Assembly (NCBI GenBank): GCA_003024985.2 | Contig: PXIH01S0002094.1 | DNA length: 13,670 nucleotides | Source: Euperipatoides rowelli | Lineage: Eukaryota > Onychophora > Udeonychophora > Euonychophora > Peripatopsidae | Direction: 5' to 3' (one strand) | Part shown: positions 1 through 8,474 of the stretch, in pieces | Numbering within the stretch: position 1 is the stretch's first letter | How the letters are laid out: each line of letters opens with the position of its first letter | Notes under the pieces: model-generated | The model's input: the letters and a program-made list of their open reading frames with translations, nothing else | Told to the model about the DNA's origin: nothing | The model's database searches: none | Translations under genes and position numbers: made by a program

Positions 1-445
1 CCCACCAATTTGGCTGATGGTAGTAAATTGAAATTATCTAGATCCATGCTCAGCAAAACATTATTTCACCTCTAGATTATCCTAGGTTTCAGGGTTATGG
101 TAAGGTTAGAACTGTAAAGATAATATACAAAATTCAGAGTCAGATTCCATTATCTGCCCACCAATATGGCTGACGGTAGTAAATTGAAATTATCTAGATC
201 CATGCTCAGCAAAACATTATTTCACCTCTAGATTATCTTAGGTTTCAGGGTTAGCTAAGGTTAGGACTGTAAAGATAATATACAAAAATCAGAGTCAGAT
301 TCCTTTATTTGCCCACCAATATGGGTGACGGTAGTAAATTGAAATTATCTAGATAGCACTCAGCAAAACATTATTTCATCTCTAGATTATCCTAGGTTTC
401 AGGGTTACGGTAAGGTTAGGACTGTAAAGAATATATACTAAAATC
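1..445 (+). repeat. Tandem array, unit about 155 bp, nearly three copies
   Basis: Copies begin with CCCACCAAT at 1, 157 and 312, giving units of 156 and 155 bp and a third that diverges near 445. Copies are highly similar, differing by scattered substitutions and a few short gaps. Each carries the blocks taaattgaaattatctaga, ctcagcaaaacattatttca and a TTAGGG-like stretch (cctaggtttcagggtta). The unit junction contains the element's terminal repeat, so the array appears to have grown from the element's own end. Confidence 0.93.
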
Positions 446-514
446 GGCGGAAAAAAATACTAATTCCATATGTTACTATGTTTTAATTGTCACTTGGCTT
501 CTAACGTTAATTAT

Positions 515-542
515 GTTGGTGGGCAGATAATGGAATCTGTCC
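515..542 (-). repeat. Right terminal inverted repeat of the 1-542 element
   Basis: The reverse complement reads GGACAGATTCC and then ATTATCTGCCCACCAAC. It is nearly identical to the unit junction at 139-166 in the opposite orientation. It is followed immediately by AA and a T20 run, so a target-site duplication cannot be judged. Confidence 0.8.
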
Positions 543-544
543 AA

Positions 545-564
545 TTTTTTTTTTTTTTTTTTTT
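545..564. repeat. T20 homopolymer
   Basis: Twenty consecutive T directly beyond the element's right end. It may be the insertion target or a later expansion. Confidence 0.95.
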
Positions 565-799
565 ACGAGTAGGTATCATGAATCAAATTCAGGAGTTCAT
601 TAATGATTGAAAGCAAAAATTGTTCGGGTTTGACTTCAGGGTTTGTTAAAAATTCAAAATTATTAATGCTGACTTGTAGGACAAATCATTTAGAATTACC
701 ATACTATAAAAATTGGCAAATGAAATTAAGACGCCATCCGTTGGAGAGTAAATGGTAATGTTGTCATCTGTTGTCAAAATTTTAAACAAATATTCCAAA

Positions 800-1325
800 T
801 ACAATTCTGGGGCCTTTCAAACCCAGAGGATCAAAGATGCATACAATTATGGACAGAATATCTCACTTTGTAACCCAATTCTCTTCCATAATCTTGACCC
901 GAAACAGGACCATGCCAATTGATGGCTACAACAACAATCCTAGTGTTCTGACCGAGGTTGCATCACTGAGATTGATGATCATATTTGTGCTCTTGTTCTG
1001 TTCATAAATTGATGTTAACAGCTCAGTTATGTTGGAACACCATTTTCAAAGGCAAAATCCACTCTTTTTGTCTCGTAACAGTGTTGTGTCTTCCAAGTTC
1101 CATTGTGGAAGCACCCGTCATAAAAATCATGAGTAAGGTTGTTTGTAGCCAATGGAAACTTTGTGTGTTCATCCAGTGCTAATTGTTGCAGACATCTAGT
1201 TGATAAGATATGTAGTGGTACCAGAAGTGACAGTGTTCAATTGTAATGCTGAAGTGAAAGTCTCATGTTGACACCAAATAATTCGCTGCTGATATATCTT
1301 TTTGATGGCTGCTGTCATGAAACGC
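800..1325 (-). pseudogene. BEL/Pao LTR-retrotransposon pol relic (reverse transcriptase)
   Basis: Read on the minus strand, three shifting frames give short blocks in the order expected for the BEL/Pao reverse transcriptase and its C-terminal connection. In order they are QRIIW (1274-1288), TVTSGT (1217-1231 area), QQLALDE (1168-1188), MTGAST (1104-1121) just after the decayed active-site region, KWCSN (1031-1045), TLGL (935-946), DILS (851-862) and FDPLGL (818-835). In BEL/Pao families these correspond to the QRILW, TVTYGT, qLA, YVDD-tGa, RKWxSN, LGLxW and TKRxiLS-iFDPLG regions. Damage includes stops at 863-865, 926-928 and 1046-1048 and frameshifts near 1122-1126 and 1201-1204. The segment upstream of QRIIW looks deleted. 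I see no protease, integrase, RNase H or LTRs. It cannot encode an active enzyme. The family call rests on block order and spacing; a search would settle the subfamily. Confidence 0.83.
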
Positions 1326-2161
1326 AAACATTTACAGTATAAATGTGTTTATTCCTGTAAAACTACATACATAAATTGTTCAATTTTGAATCCTTAAGAA
1401 TAATAGCATGAACCGATATGCAGATCACCATTTTGTTGTTATTATTTTTATATAGGTGGCATATCACTATCAATCACAGTGTTTTAAGGATGCTACAATA
1501 TCATCAGCATTGGGCAAAAGTTAGATTCTGGACTGTTTTAATCTTGTATAAAAAAAATAAAAAAAAGTATTTTGAATGAGCAAACCCTAGGGAAATGCCA
1601 CGTCAAAAGATAATGAATTTTAAAGAAAAAAAAATTGCTCTATAACAAACTGAAATGATAAATTAAATTTTAAAGAGTATTTGTTTTTTTCTCTCTATTA
1701 CTTGAGTTTCTTAACTAGTTACCTCAACCACTTGCAACTTGTCAACGTCACTCCTTATTTTCTTTTCGTTTGTAACTAAATGCCAGCACTTTAAATTTTA
1801 TCAATAAAAAAAAAGAAAAACGTTGAATATATAATAACATAAAATTAGATCCTTGTTATTAAAAAAAAATACATTCTGTTGCATGTAATATAATAATTAT
1901 ATCTTGTTAAATTGACAGTAACTAATTTTTAGTTTGAAGTCATAATTTCAAATAGTTTTCATGATCCACCCTGCTGACTGGATCACATGAAAATTACTAA
2001 AGAATAAATAGAAATTTATTTATAAAAGTGGCACTGCTACTTTTCTTTACTTAAGTTAATAATGATGCGGCACATTTAAATATTAGTCTATTTAATTAAA
2101 TGAATCAACTTTGAGATCATTTTATAATTACTTCATCATTTATTAGTATATTACTGTATAT
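1326..2161. other. AT-rich intergenic stretch with no recognisable gene
   Basis: Holds A-runs near 1550, 1625, 1806 and 1861 and an imperfect hairpin at 1956-1993. In the hairpin ttttcatg-atcca pairs with tggatcacatgaaaa around an 11-base loop. No open frame shows recognisable composition or motifs. Confidence 0.7.
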
Positions 2162-2173
2162 ATAATATTATTA

Positions 2174-2480
2174 CTAGTTTAAAAACTGATCAAAAATGAT
2201 GGATACAGAAACATCTATGGACGGAAAATAGAGCGAAAGCATCTTCGGGCATCATCGGCTCACCGAAGATGGCCAAGCAGCATGACAGACAACATGACCA
2301 AAGCGACCTTTTATTATATTAGACTAGTTTAAAAGCCCATCAAAAATGATGGATACAGTGACATCTATGGACAGAAAATAGAGTGAAAACATCTGACGTC
2401 ATCGGCTTGCCAAAGATGGCCGAGCAGCGTTACAGACATCATTATCAAAGTAACCAAACTGACCTTTTATTATATTTAGA
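2174..2480 (+). repeat. Tandem pair of a 150-bp interspersed repeat
   Basis: Copy 1 (2174-2323) and copy 2 (2324-2480) both start ctagtttaaaa. They share atcaaaaatgatggatacag, acatctatggac, gaaaatagag and aagatggcc, and end gaccttttattatat(t)taga. They differ by scattered substitutions and small indels. The sequence just before copy 1 (tattattactag) resembles the copy 1/copy 2 junction, so an earlier unit may have been lost. A fragment of the same family lies at 10498-10538, so this is a dispersed repeat. No ORF; the element class is not recognised. Confidence 0.9.
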
Positions 2481-2641
2481 TTATTATAATTATTGATGTT
2501 TATTAGCAAAATGATATTACTTTGGGGAAATAATATATAATTAAAAATTGTGAGCCTGGCCCCAAAGGATATGGATAACATTACAAGGACTAATTCTATA
2601 TTGAAAATTTACCAAATAAATATAAAGTAAGTTTCAATAAT

Positions 2642-3090
2642 TCAAAGGACATCATTACACACATTAATAAAAGACAAAATAGGTGATTTATCAGCTCGAA
2701 TAGTTTTCACATAAGGTTTAGTATAGAGATTTGACTTCCTGGTATGAATTCCAGTAATCTGGAGCCTAGTTTTAGGTAGATAATCAGGGAAAACTATGAA
2801 GAAATCACATGCAAATTTTTGATGTAACTCTTTATGTCTAAGCTCAAGAGTTGGAAGATCTAAACTAACCAAATCACTAGAATAGTCAACATGATCATTA
2901 GCCATGATGATTCTAACGATACGTTTTTGAATCTGTTCGATGGATCTGTTTTGAGCCTTGGTGAAAGCAGCATACCACACGGGTGCACATATTCAACAAT
3001 AGGGTGTATAAATGTTACATAAGTATCAACAAGTATACTTCTTGAAGCACCTAACCTCCTTAAATATAAATCATGTAAATTTATGAACCC
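2642..3090 (-). pseudogene. Non-LTR retrotransposon (LINE) reverse transcriptase C-terminal relic
   Basis: Two minus-strand frames join into the end of a jockey/CR1/L2-like reverse transcriptase. The upstream frame gives LYLRRLG, then TFIHPIVEY (2989-3015). It ends in HP at 2980-2985, where a single missing base shifts the reading into WYAAFTKAQ (2977 downwards), EQIQKRIVRIIM, DLVSLDLPTLELRHKEL and, near the end, KSPILSFINVCND before a TGA at 2642-2644. The family pattern is F-RP-LEYA-PVW, then IQKRALRII, then L-L-sLe-RR, then a short basic tail. Catalytic palm motifs, endonuclease and 5' parts are absent, as expected of a 5'-truncated copy. The 3' UTR probably runs towards 2480, where the 150-bp repeat begins. 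It is inactive: truncated, with one frameshift. The exact LINE clade is uncertain. Confidence 0.87.
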
Positions 3091-3130
3091 ATTGTGCATG
3101 TTATAGTATTGTACATGTAATAAATAGGAA

Positions 3131-3461
3131 ATTGTGTCTGTGATAACTTACACCACCCCAAATATGGTGGGTAAACAGAATGGTTTTGTGAAATTTCGTA
3201 GTGAAGAAGTTCACCATCCAATTGTACACTTCCATTTCATTATATACCAGGTGGCGTTGTGCATGAAAGCAAGTATGAAGTCATTTGAAAGTGTACTCTC
3301 TGTGATAACTAAAGTTGTGAACTTTATATCTGCACATGCTCTAAAATTTAAATAATCATCAGTTCCCAAAGATGTTAGGCGAGGTGGATTCTCAATATGG
3401 CGGATGTCTTATGTACAATCATGTTATCTGGATGAGTCATGGTGGCACACTAGACATTTGA
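3131..3461 (+). pseudogene. hAT transposase relic (ZBED5/GTF2IRD2/SCAND3-like)
   Basis: One plus-strand frame reads TTPNMVGKQNGF (3152-3187), then VHFHFIIYQVALC (3224-3262), then VITKVVNFISAHAL. After a one-step frameshift at about 3345-3354 the reading resumes as NHQFPKMLGEV (3354-3386) and NHVIWMSHGG (3417-3446), with a TGA at 3459-3461. Domesticated and mobile hAT transposases of the ZBED5/GTF2IRD2 type have the same order: TDGAPsMvGk, HCIIHQeaLCaK, VVkiVNfIraraLnHRqF and VRWLSRG. Degeneration shows as Cys-to-Phe and His-to-Tyr in the HCIIHQ block and altered Arg residues in VRWLSRG. A possible further block, ending FWIEYM (about 3536-3553), may be the next conserved helix, but this is weak. 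No BED finger, no ATG and no TIRs are seen. It abuts the LINE relic head to head. Confidence 0.8.
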
Positions 3462-4234
3462 AAGTAGTAAACCAAACTTCAAGTGACACACTAGATGGAA
3501 AAGGGCAACCCGAATATGGAAATACAGAAATTTACTTTTGGATTGAGTACATGTGAGTGATTTTTTTCTTCTCAGTATAGAAACTGTAATTAAGATGAAT
3601 AAAAGAGATATGACCAAGTTGGTGACATTGAACCTCCCCCCATCATGGATATTGGATTGAAGAAAGATATTAACAATTTCATACATATCATTTTTTTTTT
3701 CATTTGTAAATATATTACGATTTAAATAAACGTTTGTTTCCTTCAGGGAAATTTATTTCATAAATAAGTAAATGTTCCTGTTATAACTTATTGAAAAGAA
3801 ATTAGGTTTCCAGATTTGAAATCTAAACATTCTAGTTGAGGAATAATGGAATTGCTTAAAGGTTACATGTAATAAAGTTTTATTTATAGTTTCAAAGATA
3901 AATAGTCTATTCCCCAAACACATTTTTTTTCTCACATAAATTTTCTTAAGAATTTACTGATACCAGAAAAACTGTAAACATTTATTTCTCATATTGAAAA
4001 TATCAGTAACAAAGCCTTCTACATGGTGGCGCTAAACTCTTACATCATATTATAAACAATATGTTTATTCATAGTCAAAATAATTATAATATTACTATAT
4101 AGTTTTATAGCTATGTTTTTAGTGTTATTACAGCTTTCAAATCTCTTTGGCCCACTGGTCAGCAAATGGAAAACCATCAGCCTGTCTTGTGATCTATTTA
4201 GACTTCAATCAACTAGCTAGAGGAAAAATACTGA
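3462..4234. other. AT-rich stretch with no recognisable gene
   Basis: May hold more decayed hAT sequence up to about 3660 (frames present but motifs not convincing). Nothing is recognised from there to the G-run. Confidence 0.55.
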
Positions 4235-4252
4235 GGGGGGGGGGGGGGGGGG
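4235..4252. repeat. G18 homopolymer
   Basis: Eighteen consecutive G, then AGG, inside strongly AT-rich DNA. Prone to length error and to G-quadruplex formation. Confidence 0.93.
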
Positions 4253-5107
4253 AGGAAACAAATTTTAATGATCAAATTAATTTAAACACGACCTAGTGTT
4301 TAAAACCAGAATTTGGCATTATTAAGGCAACAATATTATAGCATAAATAGAAATAAATAATAATATTTATAGCATATGCCTATCAAACTTAGGAGCTCTA
4401 TTTAGTACACAAACAACCATTGATTGGTTAACAGCTGGGCTGATGGAAGTTGGGTGAAAATTATTAAAAACAAAAAAAAGTTTATTGTACCTCTTGATTA
4501 TCATAGGGTTGGTGAATGCTGGGTTTAATATGTAGAAGGAATTAGGATTCAGGTTGGGATGAAGGTAAATAAAAAAGTTTGATTTTCATTTTAGTCTTAT
4601 AACATTGTCATATGTCATTGGTTGGTTTCAGACTAAATGGTGCTACTGAGTTTGATGGCCAACCACAAGTTAACAATTAATTTCTTTCCAAGGTTTAAAA
4701 AATTAAATAATCTTGCCCTTATGTAGCACTCCACTTTACTTATAGTTTTCCATAACTCGGCTAGCCAATTAATAATTTAGTCACTGTTCATTGCTATGAA
4801 GTCAGTTTTGCTAGGACTGCTCCACCCTAATCTATTCAGTAATCTCAGACTCAGGGTAATTTTATTTCTTTTAATTTTAAAAAACTTTTATTAAAAATTA
4901 AATTTTTTTTGTGCATTTTTTTTTAATTCAATTGTGTTTGGACAGAACAACAAATTATATTTTTATAGCATGAGATCTTTAATGCATCCCATAATTCCCT
5001 ACACATTTTCAAAATGGTTAATCACAAGATTGACAAGCCGTCAGGTTAAATGTGCTCCTTCACAATCCAACCACAACAGAGCAATGAGTAATATGGTGTG
5101 GCCAAAC
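4253..5107. other. AT-rich stretch with no recognisable gene
   Basis: Contains long A/T runs near 4870-4925. The open frame at 4934-5116 lacks an ATG and has no recognisable motif. No repeats with other parts of the window were noticed. Confidence 0.6.
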
Positions 5108-5236
5108 AGGTCCTAGTGAGAGCAATATACATGGTGCTTTTACAGAAATTAACTAGGTCCTAGTGAGAGCAATATACAATATGGTCGTCTTATAATATAA
5201 TATATGTGTATATACAGAAATTATATACTATAATTT
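5108..5236 (+). repeat. Local duplication, 47-bp spacing
   Basis: A 24-bp word (aggtcctagtgagagc followed by aatataca) occurs identically at 5108-5131 and 5155-5178. Both copies continue with atggt..., then acagaaattaacta or acagaaattatatacta. The second copy carries an extra TA-rich insertion (about 5185-5215). Confidence 0.85.
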
Positions 5237-5239
5237 ATA

Positions 5240-5575
5240 CTAGAGTAGTAGCTAAAACAGTGTAGGAAATATCTATAGTAATATTAACATTAATATTCTT
5301 TTCATGTAATGTTAAGTTGTCAAGAAAGGTTAGTCGCATCACTAATATTTAAAACATAATATTCAGACCTGACTGTTGCATCATTTATTACATTAAGTTT
5401 CTGTTAAACAAAAAAAGTTCAAGGAAAACAAAATTTGAATTTTCAATGGATTTCGCTGTCATTTTCCACAAAATCTTTAATTTTAAATCTGTATATAAAA
5501 ACTTGAGTAGCTAAAATCACGTCAGAAATAGCTAATTAATTTTCTTTTCATGTAGGGTTAAATAGTTAAAAAAGT
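5240..5575 (+). repeat. Diverged direct duplication
   Basis: The stretch gagtagtagctaaaacagtg, then attcttttcatgtaatgtta (5243-5315), is echoed by gagtagctaaaatcacgtc, then ttttcttttcatgtagggtta (5505-5561). The order is shared and divergence is moderate. It looks like an old duplication of an unrecognised sequence. Confidence 0.55.
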
Positions 5576-5647
5576 TTCATGGCAAACAATACTAATTGAA
5601 ACAAATAATAATTAGGCTCTTGACTTATACTATTTAGATAATAATAA

Positions 5648-6037
5648 CAGGGTTCGACATTCATTTTTTTAATGGGCGGCAACAAGTTGCCTCCCTAGAA
5701 GGCCTATGGATGGCAACGTTCAGGAATGAGTGGCAACTCTTTTGATTGTTCACAAAGATTTATATTTAACTACCATACATGTATTAAAACGTGAGATATA
5801 TAATACTAAAGTTGTGTGAATATTCTAAACATGTGTGTTTTAAAATATTTTATTACTATTTATTGGTAAACAAAGGGAAATGTCACTTGCTAAATGTCAC
5901 TTGCTAATTAGATGCTTTAAACTTGTGACCATAAAAAAATGGATGGCAAATATTTGCCACTGCTTGTGCATCTTGGGTGGCATTTTTAAAGATATGATGG
6001 CATTTGCCTCCATTGCCATGATAAGCGTCAAACCCTG
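5648..6037. mobile_element. Short hAT-like TIR element (390 bp)
   Basis: The left end reads CAGGGTTCGAC (5648-5658). The reverse-complemented right end reads CAGGGTTTGAC (6027-6037), 10 of 11 identical. Subterminal regions at both ends are rich in ggcaa/ttgcc words. CAGGG-starting ends are typical of non-autonomous hAT elements in animals. The flanking 8-mers (5640-5647 aataataa, 6038-6045 agtatcct) do not match, so the target duplication is lost or the ends were acquired separately. An open minus frame across 5904-6086 has no recognised motif. Confidence 0.68.
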
Positions 6038-6394
6038 AGTATCCTAACAATTTGAATTTATTAGTAAAAAAAATAGTATTGAGCATGCCCTATTGTTTGT
6101 ATTGTGATTGGATTGTAAATCATCGAACTGATTCACATCAAACTGTGAATCTCATCAAGATTGTGGTAAAACATTTTTGCTTTTCACCACAAGATGTCAC
6201 TTGGATTTTAGGGTTGTTTTAGGAATATAGGATTAATGTAGAAAATGTTGTTTTTAGAAAGGGAGCATTTTGGTTTTGCATATGGAGCATGGTCAGCCGT
6301 CTGTAATTTATAGGGATGTAAGGAATTTATTATATTAGTTTTATGAGCGAATAAGGTAATTTTTAATTGGGTTTACATTATGTTTTGTCGTGAT
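6038..6394. other. No recognisable gene
   Basis: G/T-rich plus strand with several tagggtt/taggaat words. No motif-bearing frame. Confidence 0.55.
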
Positions 6395-6470
6395 GAATAA
6401 TGATTGAGAATCTATGATGAATGAATAGTTTTGTTGGGATCGTTTTTTGATTTGGTTTGGATTTAGGTTA
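6395..6470 (+). repeat. 76-bp dispersed repeat, copy 1
   Basis: Starts gaataatgattgagaatcta and ends tttggatttaggtta. It is identical to 7672-7747 except for one base (atgatga versus atgataa). Flanks on both sides differ. Confidence 0.95.
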
Positions 6471-6889
6471 GTGGTGAACATTCTTAAAGAATGACCCAGA
6501 GAAAAGGGGAGCCACACTCTGCATCGTATCATACAATTAAAAAAAAAAAAACTTTAAATCAATAAAATCATTATAATTTTATTTGCAAGAAATAAATTAT
6601 TTTATCCCAGAGATCAAGATGTCCACTGTTTTATACTCTTGTATTTATTTAATTCCATCATGTGACTAAATCAGGTATCAGACAATTTTTTGTTTTGCTC
6701 ATACTTTTAAAGAACTTCCCTGCTTCATGAAATGATCACCTGAAGTACTGTATTAGTATTACCATCAAACAGGCAGCCTGGTCACTCTGCCTTATCTTCA
6801 TTCCAAGATAAATTGTGATTATTTGTGATATTTTCAAATTATAGCAAGATGATGGGGAAAATATTAATGCCATTAAGACCATGCTTTAA
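6471..6889. other. No recognisable gene
   Basis: Contains an A-run at about 6539-6550 and ordinary AT-rich sequence. No repeat partner was noticed inside the window. Confidence 0.55.
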
Positions 6890-7120
6890 ACTTAAAAATG
6901 TTTTTCACTTCCAGCTCTTAAAGGATTTGTATTGTGTGATTAAGGTATATCTAAGGCATATGAGATGATTTTTGTGTCATAGAAAATTATGATTTCATTT
7001 CTATCTTCAAACTTTAACTTTTTTTTCACTGCCAGTTCTTGCAAGATTTGTCTTGGTATGATATGTCTATAATACATGAGGTGATGGTTTCATTTATGTT
7101 TATGAAATATTATATTTTTT
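6890..7120 (+). repeat. Tandem duplication, period 121 bp, two diverged copies
   Basis: tttttcacttccagctctta at 6901 corresponds to tttttcactgccagttcttg at 7022. Both are preceded by ctttaaactt-like sequence and followed by atttgt-ttg, tatctaa/tgtctat, atgag(a/g)tgat and gtttat-like blocks in the same order. Moderately diverged, so an older local duplication. Confidence 0.8.
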
Positions 7121-7671
7121 TCTTCCGCTTAATGCCTTATGGTGACCACACAATGGCGATAAATTGTCTGGGAATTATAAAAATTTGACGCCGGTGATAA
7201 ATTCTCTGTATGTGTCATACATTCTATATAGAAAACTGATATGAAAGATAATTCTCCGATAAATCACATAAGTAGACTAGACCTCTACTTTTTGACAATT
7301 TACATTTCAAGAGTTAAATTGCAGCTAATGACCGACATACGAATACGTGACTCTCCAAACATGGTGGCATAAACTCAAGCCGGATTTAACTCTCAATTAT
7401 GAGTGTGTTTCACCTTTAGTCAAACAGATATATTATGCAATGTAGATATGCATAATTGTATTTTAGCCCTAGACAAAATGTTCACTTCTCTGGGTACCAT
7501 AACAGAAAATTTAATCTTCTCGTGCAACTTTGCAAAGAAAACCACAAAACCATACAGAAAGAAACGTTAATGCTAATGATGTCAGATCTTACACTCCTTA
7601 AGGGGACAGGGGCATTGAAGACAAGAAAATCTCCCAAATGTCACAGAGCCTTCAAATTTAGTTTATAGATA
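7121..7671. other. No recognisable gene
   Basis: The frame at 7456-7668 is open for 70 codons but its opening codon is not ATG and it shows no family motif. I regard it as chance. Confidence 0.5.
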
Positions 7672-7747
7672 GAATAATGATTGAGAATCTATGATAAATG
7701 AATAGTTTTGTTGGGATCGTTTTTTGATTTGGTTTGGATTTAGGTTA
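7672..7747 (+). repeat. 76-bp dispersed repeat, copy 2
   Basis: One mismatch from 6395-6470, same orientation, 1277 bp downstream. The sharp loss of identity at both edges shows that a defined segment was copied. Confidence 0.95.
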
Positions 7748-8273
7748 CTAATTACAAAATTAAAGTTGGTATGCAAATTAGCCCCCCTGCCTTTTTTTTT
7801 TTTTAATGGTGGCCTTCTTGAAAAATATGTTTTTTGTGGAAAGCATTTTTTAGGCATTTCTTGAAGAATAGTGATAAAATTTTGTAGGCTTATATATAAA
7901 GGTACAAAAAGTGCTAATAAGAAGTTTTATAGCTTTAACTTTTATAGGTTTGGAGATATTCATGTATATATTTTTTTGTAACTTTTTATTCAATGATCTA
8001 AAATATTTAGCCTCATTTATTTACTTACCTGGAGACATGAAACTTCTTATTTGCTATCTACATATACTAATAAAAATTACCTCCAATTTTTTCCAAAATA
8101 GATAAGTGGTTTAAGAATTATCTGCTCCACAAAATCACCATACATGTAAAAATCTAATTTCGAAAAAAACAATGTTTAAGCTTTGCATTGAGTTTCTGAA
8201 ATTTTATGACAACAAAAAGTACTCAATTGGTCTTAATTTTGTTTCAAGACATGGATTACTAAAAATAAATTTA
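7748..8273. other. No recognisable gene
   Basis: Includes a long T-run near 7792-7804. The hydrophobic frame at 7911-8105 has the composition expected of T-rich DNA and no motif; not called as a gene. Confidence 0.55.
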
Positions 8274-8281
8274 AAAAAATG
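8274..8281. repeat. Target-site duplication, left copy
   Basis: AAAAAATG immediately before the TIR. It is identical to 9555-9562 immediately after the opposite TIR. Confidence 0.88.
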
Positions 8282-8314
8282 GGTCAGAATCCGTTAGCTG
8301 CCCACCACTATTTT
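8282..8314 (+). repeat. Left terminal inverted repeat
   Basis: Matches the reverse complement of 9522-9554 at 31 of 33 positions. The mismatches are at the 4th and 17th bases. Confidence 0.93.
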
Positions 8315-8474
8315 GCAGAAGAATATTAAATCTGTTGAACAAACTACACATCGCATACTAAAAGNCAAAACGTCTTTTAGCACACGATCTGGCGTAGGTT
8401 ATTCACCAGATCTAATATCCCTCCACAAATCTGCAGTGAGATATAGGGAAATCAACCGTCTGATAAAATTATGA
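8298..8474 (+). other. Coding-like fragment inside the element
   Basis: An open frame without ATG runs from after a TAG at 8295-8297 to a TGA at 8472-8474. It passes through the N at 8365 and includes KNIKSVEQTTHRIL and then GYSPDLISLHKSAVRYREIN. The composition is less AT-biased than the rest of the element and reads like protein. ttttgcag at 8311-8318 would serve as a splice acceptor, making 8319-8474 a possible last exon. The layout (IKSVEQ, then Y-DLISL, then R-REI) faintly recalls the tail of reverse transcriptases, but I cannot assign a family. It may be a remnant of the autonomous parent or a captured exon. Confidence 0.4.

Larger units (their letters stand above)
1..542. mobile_element. 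Right part of a TIR element with tandemly amplified ends
   Basis: The segment ends on the right with the inverted word ggtgggcagataatggaatc (about 518-537) followed by tgtcc. The same word in the opposite orientation occurs at 139-166 and, degenerate, at 294-321. The reverse-complemented right end begins GGACAGATTCC and closely matches the ends of the complete element at 8282-9554, which begin GGT(C/T)AGAATCC. I infer one TIR family, with this copy running off the left edge of the window. Its terminal repeat is embedded in a tandem array. There is no coding frame. The left end and any target duplication are outside the window, so the length is unknown. Seen: inverted words and tandem copies. 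Inferred: transposition as a unit. Confidence 0.75.

Noticed and set aside
220-275. Telomeric repeat remnants (cagggtta, aaggttagg words)
   Set aside because: No consecutive TTAGGG units; the words are part of the 155-bp unit.
985-1182. 65-codon plus-strand ORF
   Set aside because: It is the antisense shadow of the BEL/Pao relic and opens with a non-ATG codon.
5649-5660. tRNA-like B box (gggttcgac) suggesting a SINE
   Set aside because: No A box or tRNA fold upstream; the word is the hAT-like terminal repeat.
6395-6470. Coding conservation as the reason for the shared minus-strand peptide at 6395-6470 and 7672-7747
   Set aside because: The DNA itself is 75/76 identical, so the shared peptide carries no independent evidence.
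7911-8105. Hydrophobic 64-codon frame resembling a membrane protein
   Set aside because: T-rich DNA gives Phe/Leu/Ile-rich frames by chance; no motif and no gene context.
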